From: Leptothrix discophora
Lineage (GTDB): Bacteria; Pseudomonadota; Gammaproteobacteria; Burkholderiales; Burkholderiaceae_C
Direction of reading: 5' to 3'
Length of the DNA stretch: 64,000 bases
Assembly (NCBI RefSeq): GCF_030705305.1
Contig: NZ_JAUZEE010000010.1
Span: forward strand, 62,001 to 126,000
Each line of letters starts with the position of its first letter. Positions within the stretch are counted from its first letter, which is position 1. Under the pieces are notes generated by a model. That model ran no database searches and was not told where the DNA came from. It was given only the letters and a program-made list of their open reading frames with translations. The translations under genes and the position numbers were made by a program. Shown here piece after piece: positions 17,790 to 24,330 of this stretch.

Positions 17790-18227
17790 TCACATCGACG
17801 GGTGCGCGACGCCGCCAGCCGCACGTTCGGCCTGCTCCGCACAGCCGATGCAGAGGTCGGCGTGGGGCCGGGCCTGCAGCCGCGCCCAGCCGATGGCCTC
17901 GCCGCAGCGCTTGCAGCGGCCGAAGTCGGGGCCGTCCAGCCGTTCGATGGCGGCGACGACCTGTCCCAGCTCGACCCGCGCCTGGTCGGCCTGCGCCAGG
18001 TCGACCTCGCGGTCCGCATCGCGCTGGGGCGCGTCGTCGCCGTCCTGCGCCAGAAACGCCGCCGCATGGGCGATGCGGCCGTCGTCCGACTCGCGCAAGC
18101 GCAGCGTCGCCAGCAGCGCGGCATGGCGACGCAACAGCACCTCGCGCAGCGCCAGGCGCTGGGCGGCGTCCAGGTGACCGGTCGGATGGGCAGGCACGGC
18201 GAGGGGGACGTGGCGGACGGTGGTCAT
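17790..18227 (-). CDS. TraR/DksA-type zinc-finger protein
   Basis: The 145-residue protein has an alpha-helical N-terminal half and a C4 zinc finger, CKRCGEAIGWARLQARPHAD followed by LCIGCAEQAER (about residues 105-135). DksA-family proteins bind RNA polymerase through the secondary channel; short members like this modulate particular promoters or respond to stress. The acidic tip residues of true DksA are not obvious, so dksA itself is not claimed. The ATG at 18227 has GGAG 10 nt upstream; an in-frame ATG at 18251 would add eight residues. It is divergent from the flavoprotein gene at 18398. Confidence 0.8.
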   Translation of the reverse strand: MTTVRHVPLAVPAHPTGHLDAAQRLALREVLLRRHAALLATLRLRESDDGRIAHAAAFLAQDGDDAPQRDADREVDLAQADQARVELGQVVAAIERLDGPDFGRCKRCGEAIGWARLQARPHADLCIGCAEQAERAAGGVAHPSM

Positions 18228-18300
18228 GGAAGTCTCCGGTGATGGACCCATGCTCGCGCGATGGGCCCGGGCCCGCGTTGACCGGGCGCAAGGCAGGTCC

Positions 18301-18340
18301 GTCAGGTCGCGTCAGGGCGCATCAGGGCGCGTCAGGGGAG
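18301..18340 (+). repeat. Four tandem decamers phased on the helix turn
   Basis: Positions 18301-18310, 18311-18320, 18321-18330 and 18331-18340 are four near-identical decamers built on GTCAGGGCGC; the CAGG core recurs at exactly 10-bp steps, with a further CAGG at 18294. The array ends 16 bp before the -10 box TAGAAT of the flavoprotein gene, where a -35 box would be expected, so it may be an activator or repressor array. Replication slippage is the simpler alternative. Confidence 0.6.
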
Positions 18341-18356
18341 GATGGGGCCCGCTCCC

Positions 18357-18362
18357 TAGAAT
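18357..18362 (+). promoter_or_regulatory. -10 element upstream of the flavoprotein gene
   Basis: TAGAAT at 18357-18362 matches the -10 consensus at five of six positions. The sequence 17 bp upstream is purine-rich and not a -35 box. A leader of about 28 nt would precede the ATG at 18398; an in-frame TTG at 18371 is a less likely start. Confidence 0.45.
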
Positions 18363-18397
18363 TCCGGCCATTGAACGCCTCGAGTCCCCCACGCCGC

Positions 18398-19720
18398 ATG
18401 ACCTCGTCCGATCGCCCCACGCAGCCTGCGGCCTCCGCCAGCGCCCCTTCCGAGGTCCTGCCGGCCGCCGTCGCCGCCCGCCTGGGCCATGACGAGGCGC
18501 TGCGGGTCGACGGCAGCGGCGAGTGGCCCGCAACGGTCGACGTGGTGGTGGTCGGCGCCGGACCGGCCGGCAGCGCCTGCGCGATCGAGCTGGCGCGGGC
18601 CGGGCGCTCGGTGCTGCTGGTCGACCAGCATGACTTCCCGCGCGACAAGGTCTGCGGCGAGGGACTGATCCCCGATGCCCATGCCGCCCTGCGCCACCTG
18701 GGCGTGCTCGACGCGGTGCTGGCGCGGGCCCAGCCGGTCGGCCACGTGCGCTGCGTCGCGCCGCGCGGCGGCCAGGTCGACGTGCCCGGCCAGCTGGCCG
18801 TGCTGCCGCGCCAGGTGCTCGACACGCTGCTGGTGCAGCAGGCGCAGCGCTGCGGCGCGAGCGTGCGCACGCCGTGGAAGTTCGACGGCCTGACCGAGTC
18901 CGGCGGCCGCGTGCGCGGGGCCCGCCTGCGTGCGTCAGCAGACCCGGCGCAGACCCGCGAGGTCAGCGCCCGCTGGGTCGTCATGGCCACCGGCGCGGCC
19001 GTGCCGGCGCTCATCAAGGCCGACCTGTGCGAGCGCCGCACCCCCACCGGCGTGGCCTTGCGGGTGCATGTGCATGCGCCCGACCTCGCCGACCGGCTGA
19101 CCACCATGGACGTGGTCTGGCACCGTGCCCTTCGGCCCGGCTACGGCTGGATCTTTCCCTGCGGCGACGGCCTGTTCAACATCGGCGTGGGCGCCTTCTT
19201 CCAGCGCGGCGAGAGCGGCGACGGCACCAACCTGCGCGAGCTGTTCGACGCCTTCACCCGCGTACATGCGCCAGCCCGCGAGCTGATGGCGCAGGCCCGC
19301 TGGACCGGTGAGACCAAGGGCGCGCCGCTGCGCTGCACGCTGCGCGGCGCCCGCCTCGGCCGGCCCGGCGTGCTCGCCACCGGCGAGGCGATCGGCTCGA
19401 CCTACGACTTCAGCGGCGAAGGCATCGGCAAGGCCATGGAGACCGGCATGCTGGCCGCCACCGCGATCCGCGACGAGGCCGACGACAGCGCCGCGCTGGC
19501 GCGCTACCAGGCCGCGGTCGCCGCACTGCAGCCGCGCTTCGACCTCTACGAGAAGGCCAACCGCGTCAACCACCACCCCTGGCTGGCCGACCTGGTGATC
19601 TGGCGCGCGCGCCGCAGCGCGTCGGTCCTGCGACGCATGAGCGGCGTGCTCAACGAGACCAGCAACCCGGGCAACCTCATCTCGCTCAAGGGCCTGATGC
19701 GGCTGTTCGTGACGCGCTGA
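18398..19720 (+). CDS. FAD-dependent oxidoreductase, geranylgeranyl reductase family
   Basis: The 440-residue flavoprotein has the FAD-binding GAGPAGSA at 53-60, the family motif PRDKVCGEGL at 81-90, a second nucleotide region around VVMATGA (about 200) and the FAD-closing segment ATGEAIGSTYDFSGEGIGKAME (about 327-348). Members reduce isoprenoid chains of (bacterio)chlorophyll, archaeal lipids or menaquinone; the substrate here cannot be told from sequence and no photosynthesis genes are nearby. The first 40 residues form a Ser/Pro/Ala-rich lead. It is divergent from the zinc-finger gene, and a decamer array lies just upstream. Confidence 0.83.
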   Translation: MTSSDRPTQPAASASAPSEVLPAAVAARLGHDEALRVDGSGEWPATVDVVVVGAGPAGSACAIELARAGRSVLLVDQHDFPRDKVCGEGLIPDAHAALRHLGVLDAVLARAQPVGHVRCVAPRGGQVDVPGQLAVLPRQVLDTLLVQQAQRCGASVRTPWKFDGLTESGGRVRGARLRASADPAQTREVSARWVVMATGAAVPALIKADLCERRTPTGVALRVHVHAPDLADRLTTMDVVWHRALRPGYGWIFPCGDGLFNIGVGAFFQRGESGDGTNLRELFDAFTRVHAPARELMAQARWTGETKGAPLRCTLRGARLGRPGVLATGEAIGSTYDFSGEGIGKAMETGMLAATAIRDEADDSAALARYQAAVAALQPRFDLYEKANRVNHHPWLADLVIWRARRSASVLRRMSGVLNETSNPGNLISLKGLMRLFVTR

Positions 19721-19779
19721 TCGCGGCCCGTCCGGCGCCACGCCCCACCCGGTCACGACCGACCCACCGGAATCCCGCC

Positions 19780-20535
19780 ATGTGCCAGCTGCTCGGCCTC
19801 AACGCCAACACCCCAACCGACCTGGTGTTCAGCTTCACCGGCTTCGCCCAGCGCGCCCAGGAGCACAAGGACGGCTTCGGCATCGCCTTCTTCGAGGGTG
19901 CCGGCGTGCGGCTGTTCGTCGACCACCAGAGCGCCACCGTTTCGCCGGTGGCGCAGATGGTGCAGCGCTACCCGATCCGCAGCCGCCACATCCTGGCCCA
20001 CATCCGCAAGGCGACCCAGGGCGTCGTCGCGCTGGAGAACACCCACCCTTTCCAGCGCGAGCTGTGGGGCCGCTACTGGGTCTTCGCGCACAACGGCAAC
20101 CTGGTCGACTACCAGCCCAAGCTGCATGCCGCCTTCCACCCGGTCGGCTCGACCGACAGCGAGCGAGCCTTCTGCTGGCTGATGCAGGAGCTGGCCAAGA
20201 ACCACGCCTCGCTGCCCAACGTCGAACACTTGAGCGAGACCCTGGCCGAGCTGCTGCCGCAGATCACCCGCCACGGCACCTTCAACTTCCTGCTCAGCCA
20301 TGGCGAGGCGCTGTGGGCGCACTGCTCGACCCGGCTGCACTACGTCGAACGCCGTCACCCCTTCGCCCGGGCCCAGTTGCAGGACGAGGACCTCACGGTC
20401 GACTTCGCCGCCCAGACCACGACCAGCGACCGCGTGGCCATCGTCGTCACCGAACCCCTGACCCGCGACGAGACCTGGCAGGCGCTGCGTCCTGGCGAGC
20501 TGGCGACCTTCGTGGGCGGCAAGCGGGTGCGCTGA
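19780..20535 (+). CDS. Class II glutamine amidotransferase, YafJ-like
   Basis: The 251-residue Ntn-hydrolase begins MCQLLGLNANTPTD with the catalytic Cys2. It has AHIRKATQG, ENTHPFQRELWGRYW and AHNGNLVDY in the order seen in E. coli YafJ, which is almost the same length. It would hydrolyse glutamine or a related amide; the physiological acceptor is unknown. It follows the flavoprotein gene after 59 bp and may share its transcript. A CTGACGC-ttt-GCGTCAG hairpin at 20612-20628 lies downstream. Confidence 0.88.
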   Translation: MCQLLGLNANTPTDLVFSFTGFAQRAQEHKDGFGIAFFEGAGVRLFVDHQSATVSPVAQMVQRYPIRSRHILAHIRKATQGVVALENTHPFQRELWGRYWVFAHNGNLVDYQPKLHAAFHPVGSTDSERAFCWLMQELAKNHASLPNVEHLSETLAELLPQITRHGTFNFLLSHGEALWAHCSTRLHYVERRHPFARAQLQDEDLTVDFAAQTTTSDRVAIVVTEPLTRDETWQALRPGELATFVGGKRVR

Positions 20536-20611
20536 CCCGCCGGGAAACGACAGGCTGCGGCAGCCCGGACACCCTCCGGGGCTTGTGCATCGACGCTTCC
20601 TGTCAGCCCGC

Positions 20612-20632
20612 CTGACGCTTTGCGTCAGTCTT
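20612..20632 (+). terminator. Weak hairpin after the YafJ gene
   Basis: A perfect 7-bp stem, CTGACGC (20612-20618) and GCGTCAG (20622-20628) around TTT, is followed by TCTT only. It could terminate transcription or protect the 3' end; the U-run is poor. Confidence 0.4.
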
Positions 20633-20754
20633 GCAAAGAGCCATTGCAGACCCCACCGCTGGCCGTGATCGGCGACACATTCGCTGCATGGCACGGCTCC
20701 TGCGTTTTTCAGATCAGGTTGGATTCAGGGTTTGGTCTGAACCCACCAGCCTGC

Positions 20755-20760
20755 AGGAGG
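20755..20760 (+). promoter_or_regulatory. Strong ribosome binding site for a 38-codon gene
   Basis: AGGAGG at 20755-20760, 10 nt before the ATG at 20771, is the best Shine-Dalgarno sequence in this part of the window and is the main support for the short gene downstream. Confidence 0.6.
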
Positions 20761-20770
20761 GAGTCGCGAC

Positions 20771-20887
20771 ATGAAGAAATTCCGTTGGACCGACTGGCTG
20801 GCCGCTGCGGCGCTGGTCGTCACCCTGGGCGCCTTCGCCGGCGCCGAGAGCCCTGAGCTGGTGGTGGTCACGGCCCAGTTGCCTTGA
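20771..20887 (+). CDS. 38-residue single-pass membrane peptide, unknown
   Basis: The short gene encodes MKKFRWTDWLAAAA, a hydrophobic segment to about residue 25, and a short tail ending VVVTAQLP. The N-terminus is positive (KKFR) and the hydrophobic run long enough for one membrane helix or an uncleaved signal, with Trp residues at the interface. A strong AGGAGG precedes it. I do not recognise a family. It stands alone between the YafJ gene and a structured intergenic region. It could be a small membrane regulator, a type I toxin-like peptide or a subunit of a larger complex; none of these is shown. Confidence 0.55.
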   Translation: MKKFRWTDWLAAAALVVTLGAFAGAESPELVVVTAQLP

Positions 20888-21313
20888 GCAACCGGCCCTG
20901 AGCAAGCACCCCTGCGGTCGCCGACGCCCACCCGTGGCGACCGCAGACATATTCCCCGTCCCGCCCGGCCTGGCCGATGCGTCGACGAACCCCGCCACCG
21001 CGCGAGCCTCACCCCGGCGCGGCGACGGCCGAAGGACTACTTTGCGTCTCCTCGACAGAGTAGCGTTCGGGACTGGGTGAGGTCCCAGGGGGGCGGGCAA
21101 GCCGGACAAGAGAGAGCGAGCGTCCGGAGCCCTTGTCCCGTCCCCCTTCTTTTTTCGTGCAGCCGCCGAATCGGCGCGGCCCCACGGTGCAGTGCAGCAT
21201 TCCCACCTTGGCCGGATGCCTTCGCGGCGACAATCGCGGCCGTTTTCATCGCGACCGGCGCGCCCCACGCATCCCTGCGGACGGCGAACGACCGGACCGC
21301 CAACGGAGTGACC
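20888..21313 (+). other. 426-bp gene-free region with a structured, terminator-like element
   Basis: No convincing reading frame is present. The left part (20888-21030) is GC-rich with no clear promoter; CATATT at 20948-20953 is a weak -10 candidate. Positions 21037-21155 hold three hairpins and a U-run (separate entry). The right part (21156-21304) leads to the kinase gene, whose GGAG lies at 21305-21308. Confidence 0.6.
21037..21155 (+). ncRNA. Candidate structured RNA (small RNA or attenuator leader)
   Basis: Hairpin 1 pairs CTACT (21037-21041) with AGTAG (21059-21063) and exposes CTCCTC (21048-21053) in its loop. Hairpin 2 pairs GGGAC (21069-21073) with GTCCC (21082-21086). The third structure pairs GGGGGGCG (21088-21095) with CGTCCCCC (21139-21146) and, inside it, GGACAAG (21104-21110) with CTTGTCC (21132-21138), ending in TTCTTTTTT (21147-21155). 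A competing hairpin CCGGAC (21102-21107) / GTCCGG (21122-21127) excludes the inner stem. It could be an independent small RNA ending at 21155 or an attenuator in the leader of the kinase gene. No known RNA family was recognised. Confidence 0.4.
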
Positions 21314-22231
21314 ATGCCTGCCCTGATCTGCGGCTCCCTTGCCTTCGACACGATCGCCACCTTCCCCGGCCGCTTCGCCGATCAGATCCTGCCGGATCAC
21401 ATCCACATCCTGAATACGTCCTTCCTCGTGCCCTCGCTGCGGCGCGAGTTCGGCGGCTGCGCCGGCAACATCGCCTACTCGCTGAAGAAGCTGGGCGGCG
21501 AGCCGCTGCCGATGGCCACGGTCGGCGCCGACGGCGATGTCTACCTGGCGCGCCTGCGCGAGCTCGGCATCGACACGCGTCATGTCGCGCTGCTTCCCGA
21601 GTGCTACTCGGCCCAGTGCCACATCACCACCGACCGCGACAACAACCAGATCACCGCCTTCCACCCCGGCGCGATGGAGCACGCGGTGCGCCTGGTGATC
21701 CCGAACCCGCGCGGTGACATCGCCATCGGCATCATCGCGCCCGATGGCCGCGACGCCATGCTGCGCCACGCCGAGCAGATGGCCGAGGCCGGCATCCCCT
21801 TCGTCTTCGATCCGGGCCAGGGCCTGCCGCTGTTCAACGGCGACGAGCTGCGCCACTTCGTCGAACTGGCCACCTGGGTCGCGGTCAACGACTACGAAGG
21901 CCGCATGCTGTGCGACCGTACCGGCGCGGACCTGGCGACGCTGTCGCGCTCGCACCTCAAGGGCCTGGTCGTGACGCTGGGCCATGAAGGCTGCGACGTC
22001 TGGGTCGATGGCGAGGTCACCCGTGTGACCGGCGTGCAGGCCGAGGCGGTGGTCGACCCGACCGGCTGCGGCGACGCCTTCCGCGCCGCCCTGCTCTACG
22101 GCCTGGAGCGCGGCTGGGACCTGGTGCGCTGCGTCGAGCTGGGCAACCGCGTCGGCGCGATCAAGATCGCGGCGGCCGGCACGCAGAACCACGCGCTCGA
22201 TCCGGTCGCGCTGGGCCTGGGTGCCGCGTGA
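21314..22231 (+). CDS. PfkB-family carbohydrate (adenosine-type) kinase
   Basis: The 305-residue kinase has the N-terminal PfkB glycine motif in FGGCAGNIAYSLKKLGG (about 46-62) and the C-terminal anion-hole and catalytic-base motif DPTGCGDAF (about 248-256). The pattern GCAGN...GCGDAF is typical of betaproteobacterial adenosine-kinase-like proteins; ribokinase-type sugars are also possible. Longer in-frame starts exist upstream from 21077, but GGAG 5 nt before 21314 and the conserved start MPALICGSLAFD fix this one. The stop codon lies in an 11-bp triple repeat. Confidence 0.88.
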   Translation: MPALICGSLAFDTIATFPGRFADQILPDHIHILNTSFLVPSLRREFGGCAGNIAYSLKKLGGEPLPMATVGADGDVYLARLRELGIDTRHVALLPECYSAQCHITTDRDNNQITAFHPGAMEHAVRLVIPNPRGDIAIGIIAPDGRDAMLRHAEQMAEAGIPFVFDPGQGLPLFNGDELRHFVELATWVAVNDYEGRMLCDRTGADLATLSRSHLKGLVVTLGHEGCDVWVDGEVTRVTGVQAEAVVDPTGCGDAFRAALLYGLERGWDLVRCVELGNRVGAIKIAAAGTQNHALDPVALGLGAA

Positions 22232-22255
22232 TCGCCGCGTGATCGCCGCGTGATT
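22223..22255 (+). repeat. Three tandem 11-bp units spanning the kinase stop codon
   Basis: GCCGCGTGATC occurs at 22223-22233 and 22234-22244, and with one change at 22245-22255. Each copy contains TGA; because the unit is 11 bp the three stops fall in three different frames (22229, 22240, 22251). Confidence 0.8.
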
Positions 22256-22353
22256 TCAGCCTGAGCACGGCCTGATCGGGGTCTGGACGCGCGACAGGCG
22301 CCACGCTGCGGCCGCCCTGCGGTCGTCCCGTCATCACCACCTGGGAGCGCAAG

Positions 22354-22791
22354 ATGGATGTCGTCATCAGCCTCGTCGGGGTGCTGGGCCTGATCGCCGG
22401 CCTGGTTCTGGCGCTGCTGGCCAGCTGGCACCGCCAGCGCGCCCGCCGCGCGGTGCTGCAGGCCGAGACCGAGATGCGCATCTCGCGCGAGGCGGCCGCG
22501 CGGCAGCTGCTTGAACTGCGCAAGCGCCTGGCCGAGGCCGAGTCCGATCAGGCCCGCATCGCCAGCCTGCAGGACGAGGTGCGCCGCCTTCGCGACAAGA
22601 ACCGTCGCCTGCAGGCCTTGCATGCGCTCGACACCGACCGCGACCGTCTCGGTGCCACCGAGCCCACGTCCGCCGCGTCCGGACGCAACCTCGGGCCTTC
22701 TGTGGGCCGCGCAGAGGCCGTGACACCCAAGCCCATCTCCAGCTTCCCGGACCTGCCGTCGGACCTCGACCGCGGACCGGACGGGGCCTGA
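22354..22791 (+). CDS. Membrane-anchored coiled-coil protein, unknown
   Basis: The 145-residue protein has one N-terminal membrane helix (about 4-24, LVGVLGLIAGLVLALLASW), then an amphipathic coiled coil (about 28-92) rich in Arg, Glu, Ala and Leu heptads, then a Ser/Pro-rich disordered tail. It resembles small inner-membrane coiled-coil proteins of unknown function. GGGAG lies 7 nt before the ATG at 22354. It ends 10 bp from the convergent DUF167 gene. Confidence 0.75.
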   Translation: MDVVISLVGVLGLIAGLVLALLASWHRQRARRAVLQAETEMRISREAAARQLLELRKRLAEAESDQARIASLQDEVRRLRDKNRRLQALHALDTDRDRLGATEPTSAASGRNLGPSVGRAEAVTPKPISSFPDLPSDLDRGPDGA

Positions 22792-22801
22792 GGCTGCCCG
22801 G

Positions 22802-23230
22802 TCAGGCTTCGGTCGGCGGCCCCTGCCGCTGGGCCTCCAGCACGCCGGCCTCGCGCAGCGCCTGCAACCAGTGCTCGACCGCCGCCACGTCGGCCTGCAC
22901 CTGCAGCCGCTTGCGCCGGCTGGTCTGGCCCAGCACCAGCTCGACCGCACGCAGCGGCACGTCCAGCGCGCCGGCCAGCCAGCGCTGCAAGGCCTCGTTG
23001 GCGGCCCCGTCGACCGGCGGCGCGGCCAGCCGCACCCGCAGCGCGCCGTCGTGCAGGCCGATCGCCTCGGTGCGCTTTGCGTTGGGCACCACCGCGACGT
23101 CGACACGAACCCCGCCGCCCTGAGGCCAGGACAGGAAGCTTGCGACGGGTCGCGTCGAGGTCGAGGTCGACGCACCCGTGGTGTCGGATGGGGATCGTCG
23201 CGAGCGGTTCGCGGGAGGTCGCTGGGCCAT
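22802..23230 (-). CDS. DUF167 (YggU) family protein
   Basis: The 142-residue protein has a DUF167 domain at about 42-125, with VVPNAKRTEAIGLHDGALRVRLAAPPVDGAANEAL containing the conserved APPVDGAAN signature and TSRRKRLQV near the end. The family's function is unknown. The first 40 residues are Ser/Thr/Arg-rich and unlike the family, so the true start may lie further in, although no internal ATG is available. It ends convergently with the coiled-coil gene. Confidence 0.8.
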   Translation of the reverse strand: MAQRPPANRSRRSPSDTTGASTSTSTRPVASFLSWPQGGGVRVDVAVVPNAKRTEAIGLHDGALRVRLAAPPVDGAANEALQRWLAGALDVPLRAVELVLGQTSRRKRLQVQADVAAVEHWLQALREAGVLEAQRQGPPTEA

Positions 23231-23300
23231 GGTCGGGATGTGCTGGGCGAGTGCACGACGCGGGTCGGAGGGGCGCGGAGTCGGTCAGGCGTCCACCACG

Positions 23301-23360
23301 CATCAGCGCTTGCGCATGGAACCACTCAGCGGCCTGCATCCATCAGCGCTTGCGCATGGA
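23301..23360. repeat. Exact 20-bp direct repeat, 40-bp period
   Basis: The same 20 bases, CATCAGCGCTTGCGCATGGA, occupy 23301-23320 and 23341-23360. On the minus strand each copy reads ATGCGCAAGCGCTGA, a four-codon frame MRKR-stop. The intervening 20 bp are unrelated. The repeat lies between the DUF167 gene and the terminator of the histone-like gene. Confidence 0.75.
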
Positions 23361-23392
23361 TGATCGACCCGGCCAGGCCCGATCGATGGACG

Positions 23393-23418
23393 AAAAAAAG
23401 CCCGGACAGCGTCCGGGC
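23393..23418 (-). terminator. Rho-independent terminator of the histone-like gene
   Basis: Read leftward, GCCCGGAC (23418-23411) and GTCCGGGC (23407-23400) form an 8-bp stem with a 3-nt loop, followed by seven T (23399-23393). Confidence 0.88.
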
Positions 23419-23475
23419 CGGATCTGGCCGCCGCCGCCGTGGGTCGCAAGACCCGCACGGCAGCGGACGGTTCGA

Positions 23476-24084
23476 TCAGGGCTTGTCGCCGGTCGGGAAG
23501 GGCCAGGCCGCCTGCGGGCTCAGCGTGGTCTTCGCTGCGGGCGCAGGTGCCGCCGCAGGCGCAGCAGGCGCAGGGGCCGCTTTCTTGCCAGCCTTCTTCG
23601 CCGCGGCCTTCTTGGCTGCCGCCTTCTTCGCCGGGGCCTTCGCCGGTGCCTTGGCGGGCGCGGCGGCCTTCTTCGCAGCGGCCTTCTTGGCCGGTGCAGC
23701 TGACGCCTTCTTGGCCGGTGCAGCCTTCTTCAGCGCGGGCTTCGGTGCTGCTGCCGCCTTCTTGGCGGGCGCCTTTACCGGGGCCGATGCCTTCTTCGCG
23801 GCCGCCTTCTTGGCCGGTGCCGCGGCTGCCTTCTTGGCCGGAGCGGCCTTCTTCAGCGCGGGCTTCGGAGCCGCTGCGGCCTTCTTCGCCGGTGCCTTCG
23901 CCGGCGCAGCGACCGCCTTCTTCGCGGCGGCCTTCTTCGCCGGAGCGGCAGCCTTCTTGGCCGGAGCAGCCTTCTTGGCGGGGGCCGCCTTCTTCAGCGC
24001 GGGCTTCGGTGCGGCGGCGGCCTTCTTGGCTGGTGCCTTGGCGGGTGCCGCCTTCTTCGCTGCAGCCTTCTTCGCAGTTGCCAT
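23476..24084 (-). CDS. Histone H1-like Ala/Lys-rich DNA-binding protein
   Basis: The 202-residue protein is almost wholly Ala, Lys and Pro, with KKAAA/KKAPAK units. A longer repeat built on APAKKAAAAPKPALKKAAPAKK occurs about four times, and the tail LSPQAAWPFPTGDKP is not repetitive. Such proteins resemble the C-terminal domain of histone H1 and bind and compact DNA. The start at 24084 (MATAKKAAAKK) has GGAG 10 nt upstream; a frame extension to 24141 is unlikely. Repeat number probably varies between strains by recombination. It has its own terminator. Confidence 0.88.
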   Translation of the reverse strand: MATAKKAAAKKAAPAKAPAKKAAAAPKPALKKAAPAKKAAPAKKAAAPAKKAAAKKAVAAPAKAPAKKAAAAPKPALKKAAPAKKAAAAPAKKAAAKKASAPVKAPAKKAAAAPKPALKKAAPAKKASAAPAKKAAAKKAAAPAKAPAKAPAKKAAAKKAAAKKAGKKAAPAPAAPAAAPAPAAKTTLSPQAAWPFPTGDKP

Positions 24085-24190
24085 GGGTATCTCCTTGATC
24101 AGGTTGACGGGACATGCAGCCCGATGGGCCACATGATCCACAGAGCCCGGGTCTTTCTTGCGCAGACCTCGGGTGCCGGGGATGTGTTCA

Positions 24191-24220
24191 GGCGCGACAG
24201 GCCTTCAAGCCTGCCGCGCC
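24191..24220. repeat. Inverted repeat between nrdB and the histone-like gene
   Basis: GGCGCG (24191-24196) pairs with CGCGCC (24215-24220) and CAGGC (24198-24202) with GCCTG (24209-24213), separated by one mismatch and a 6-nt loop. No U-run follows on either strand. It may end the nrdB transcript in a Rho-dependent or processing manner. The rest of 24085-24330 shows no gene. Confidence 0.5.
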
Positions 24221-24330
24221 GGATGGGTCGAACCGCCGTCAACGGACCGGAGTCGCGGGCCGCAGGGCCTGTCGGGCTGGGGCGCCTGGCCTGCCCGCGC
24301 AGCATGCGCAGGGGCATCGGCCGACACCGC

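Noticed and set aside
15707-18397. A very long plus-strand reading frame antisense to the patatin gene and continuing into the flavoprotein gene
   Set aside because: High-GC shadow of the minus-strand gene: the translated sequence is Arg/Gln/Ala-rich with no family motif, and real coding begins only at 18398.
20888-21155. 6S RNA or 4.5S RNA as identity for the structured element
   Set aside because: Size would fit 6S, but the central bulge pattern and the conserved SRP tetraloop region could not be recognised, so no family was assigned.
23476-24084. Repetitive DNA at first resembling a repeat array or CRISPR
   Set aside because: The periodicity is codon-based (KKAAA units) within one open frame with a ribosome binding site and a terminator: a histone H1-like gene.
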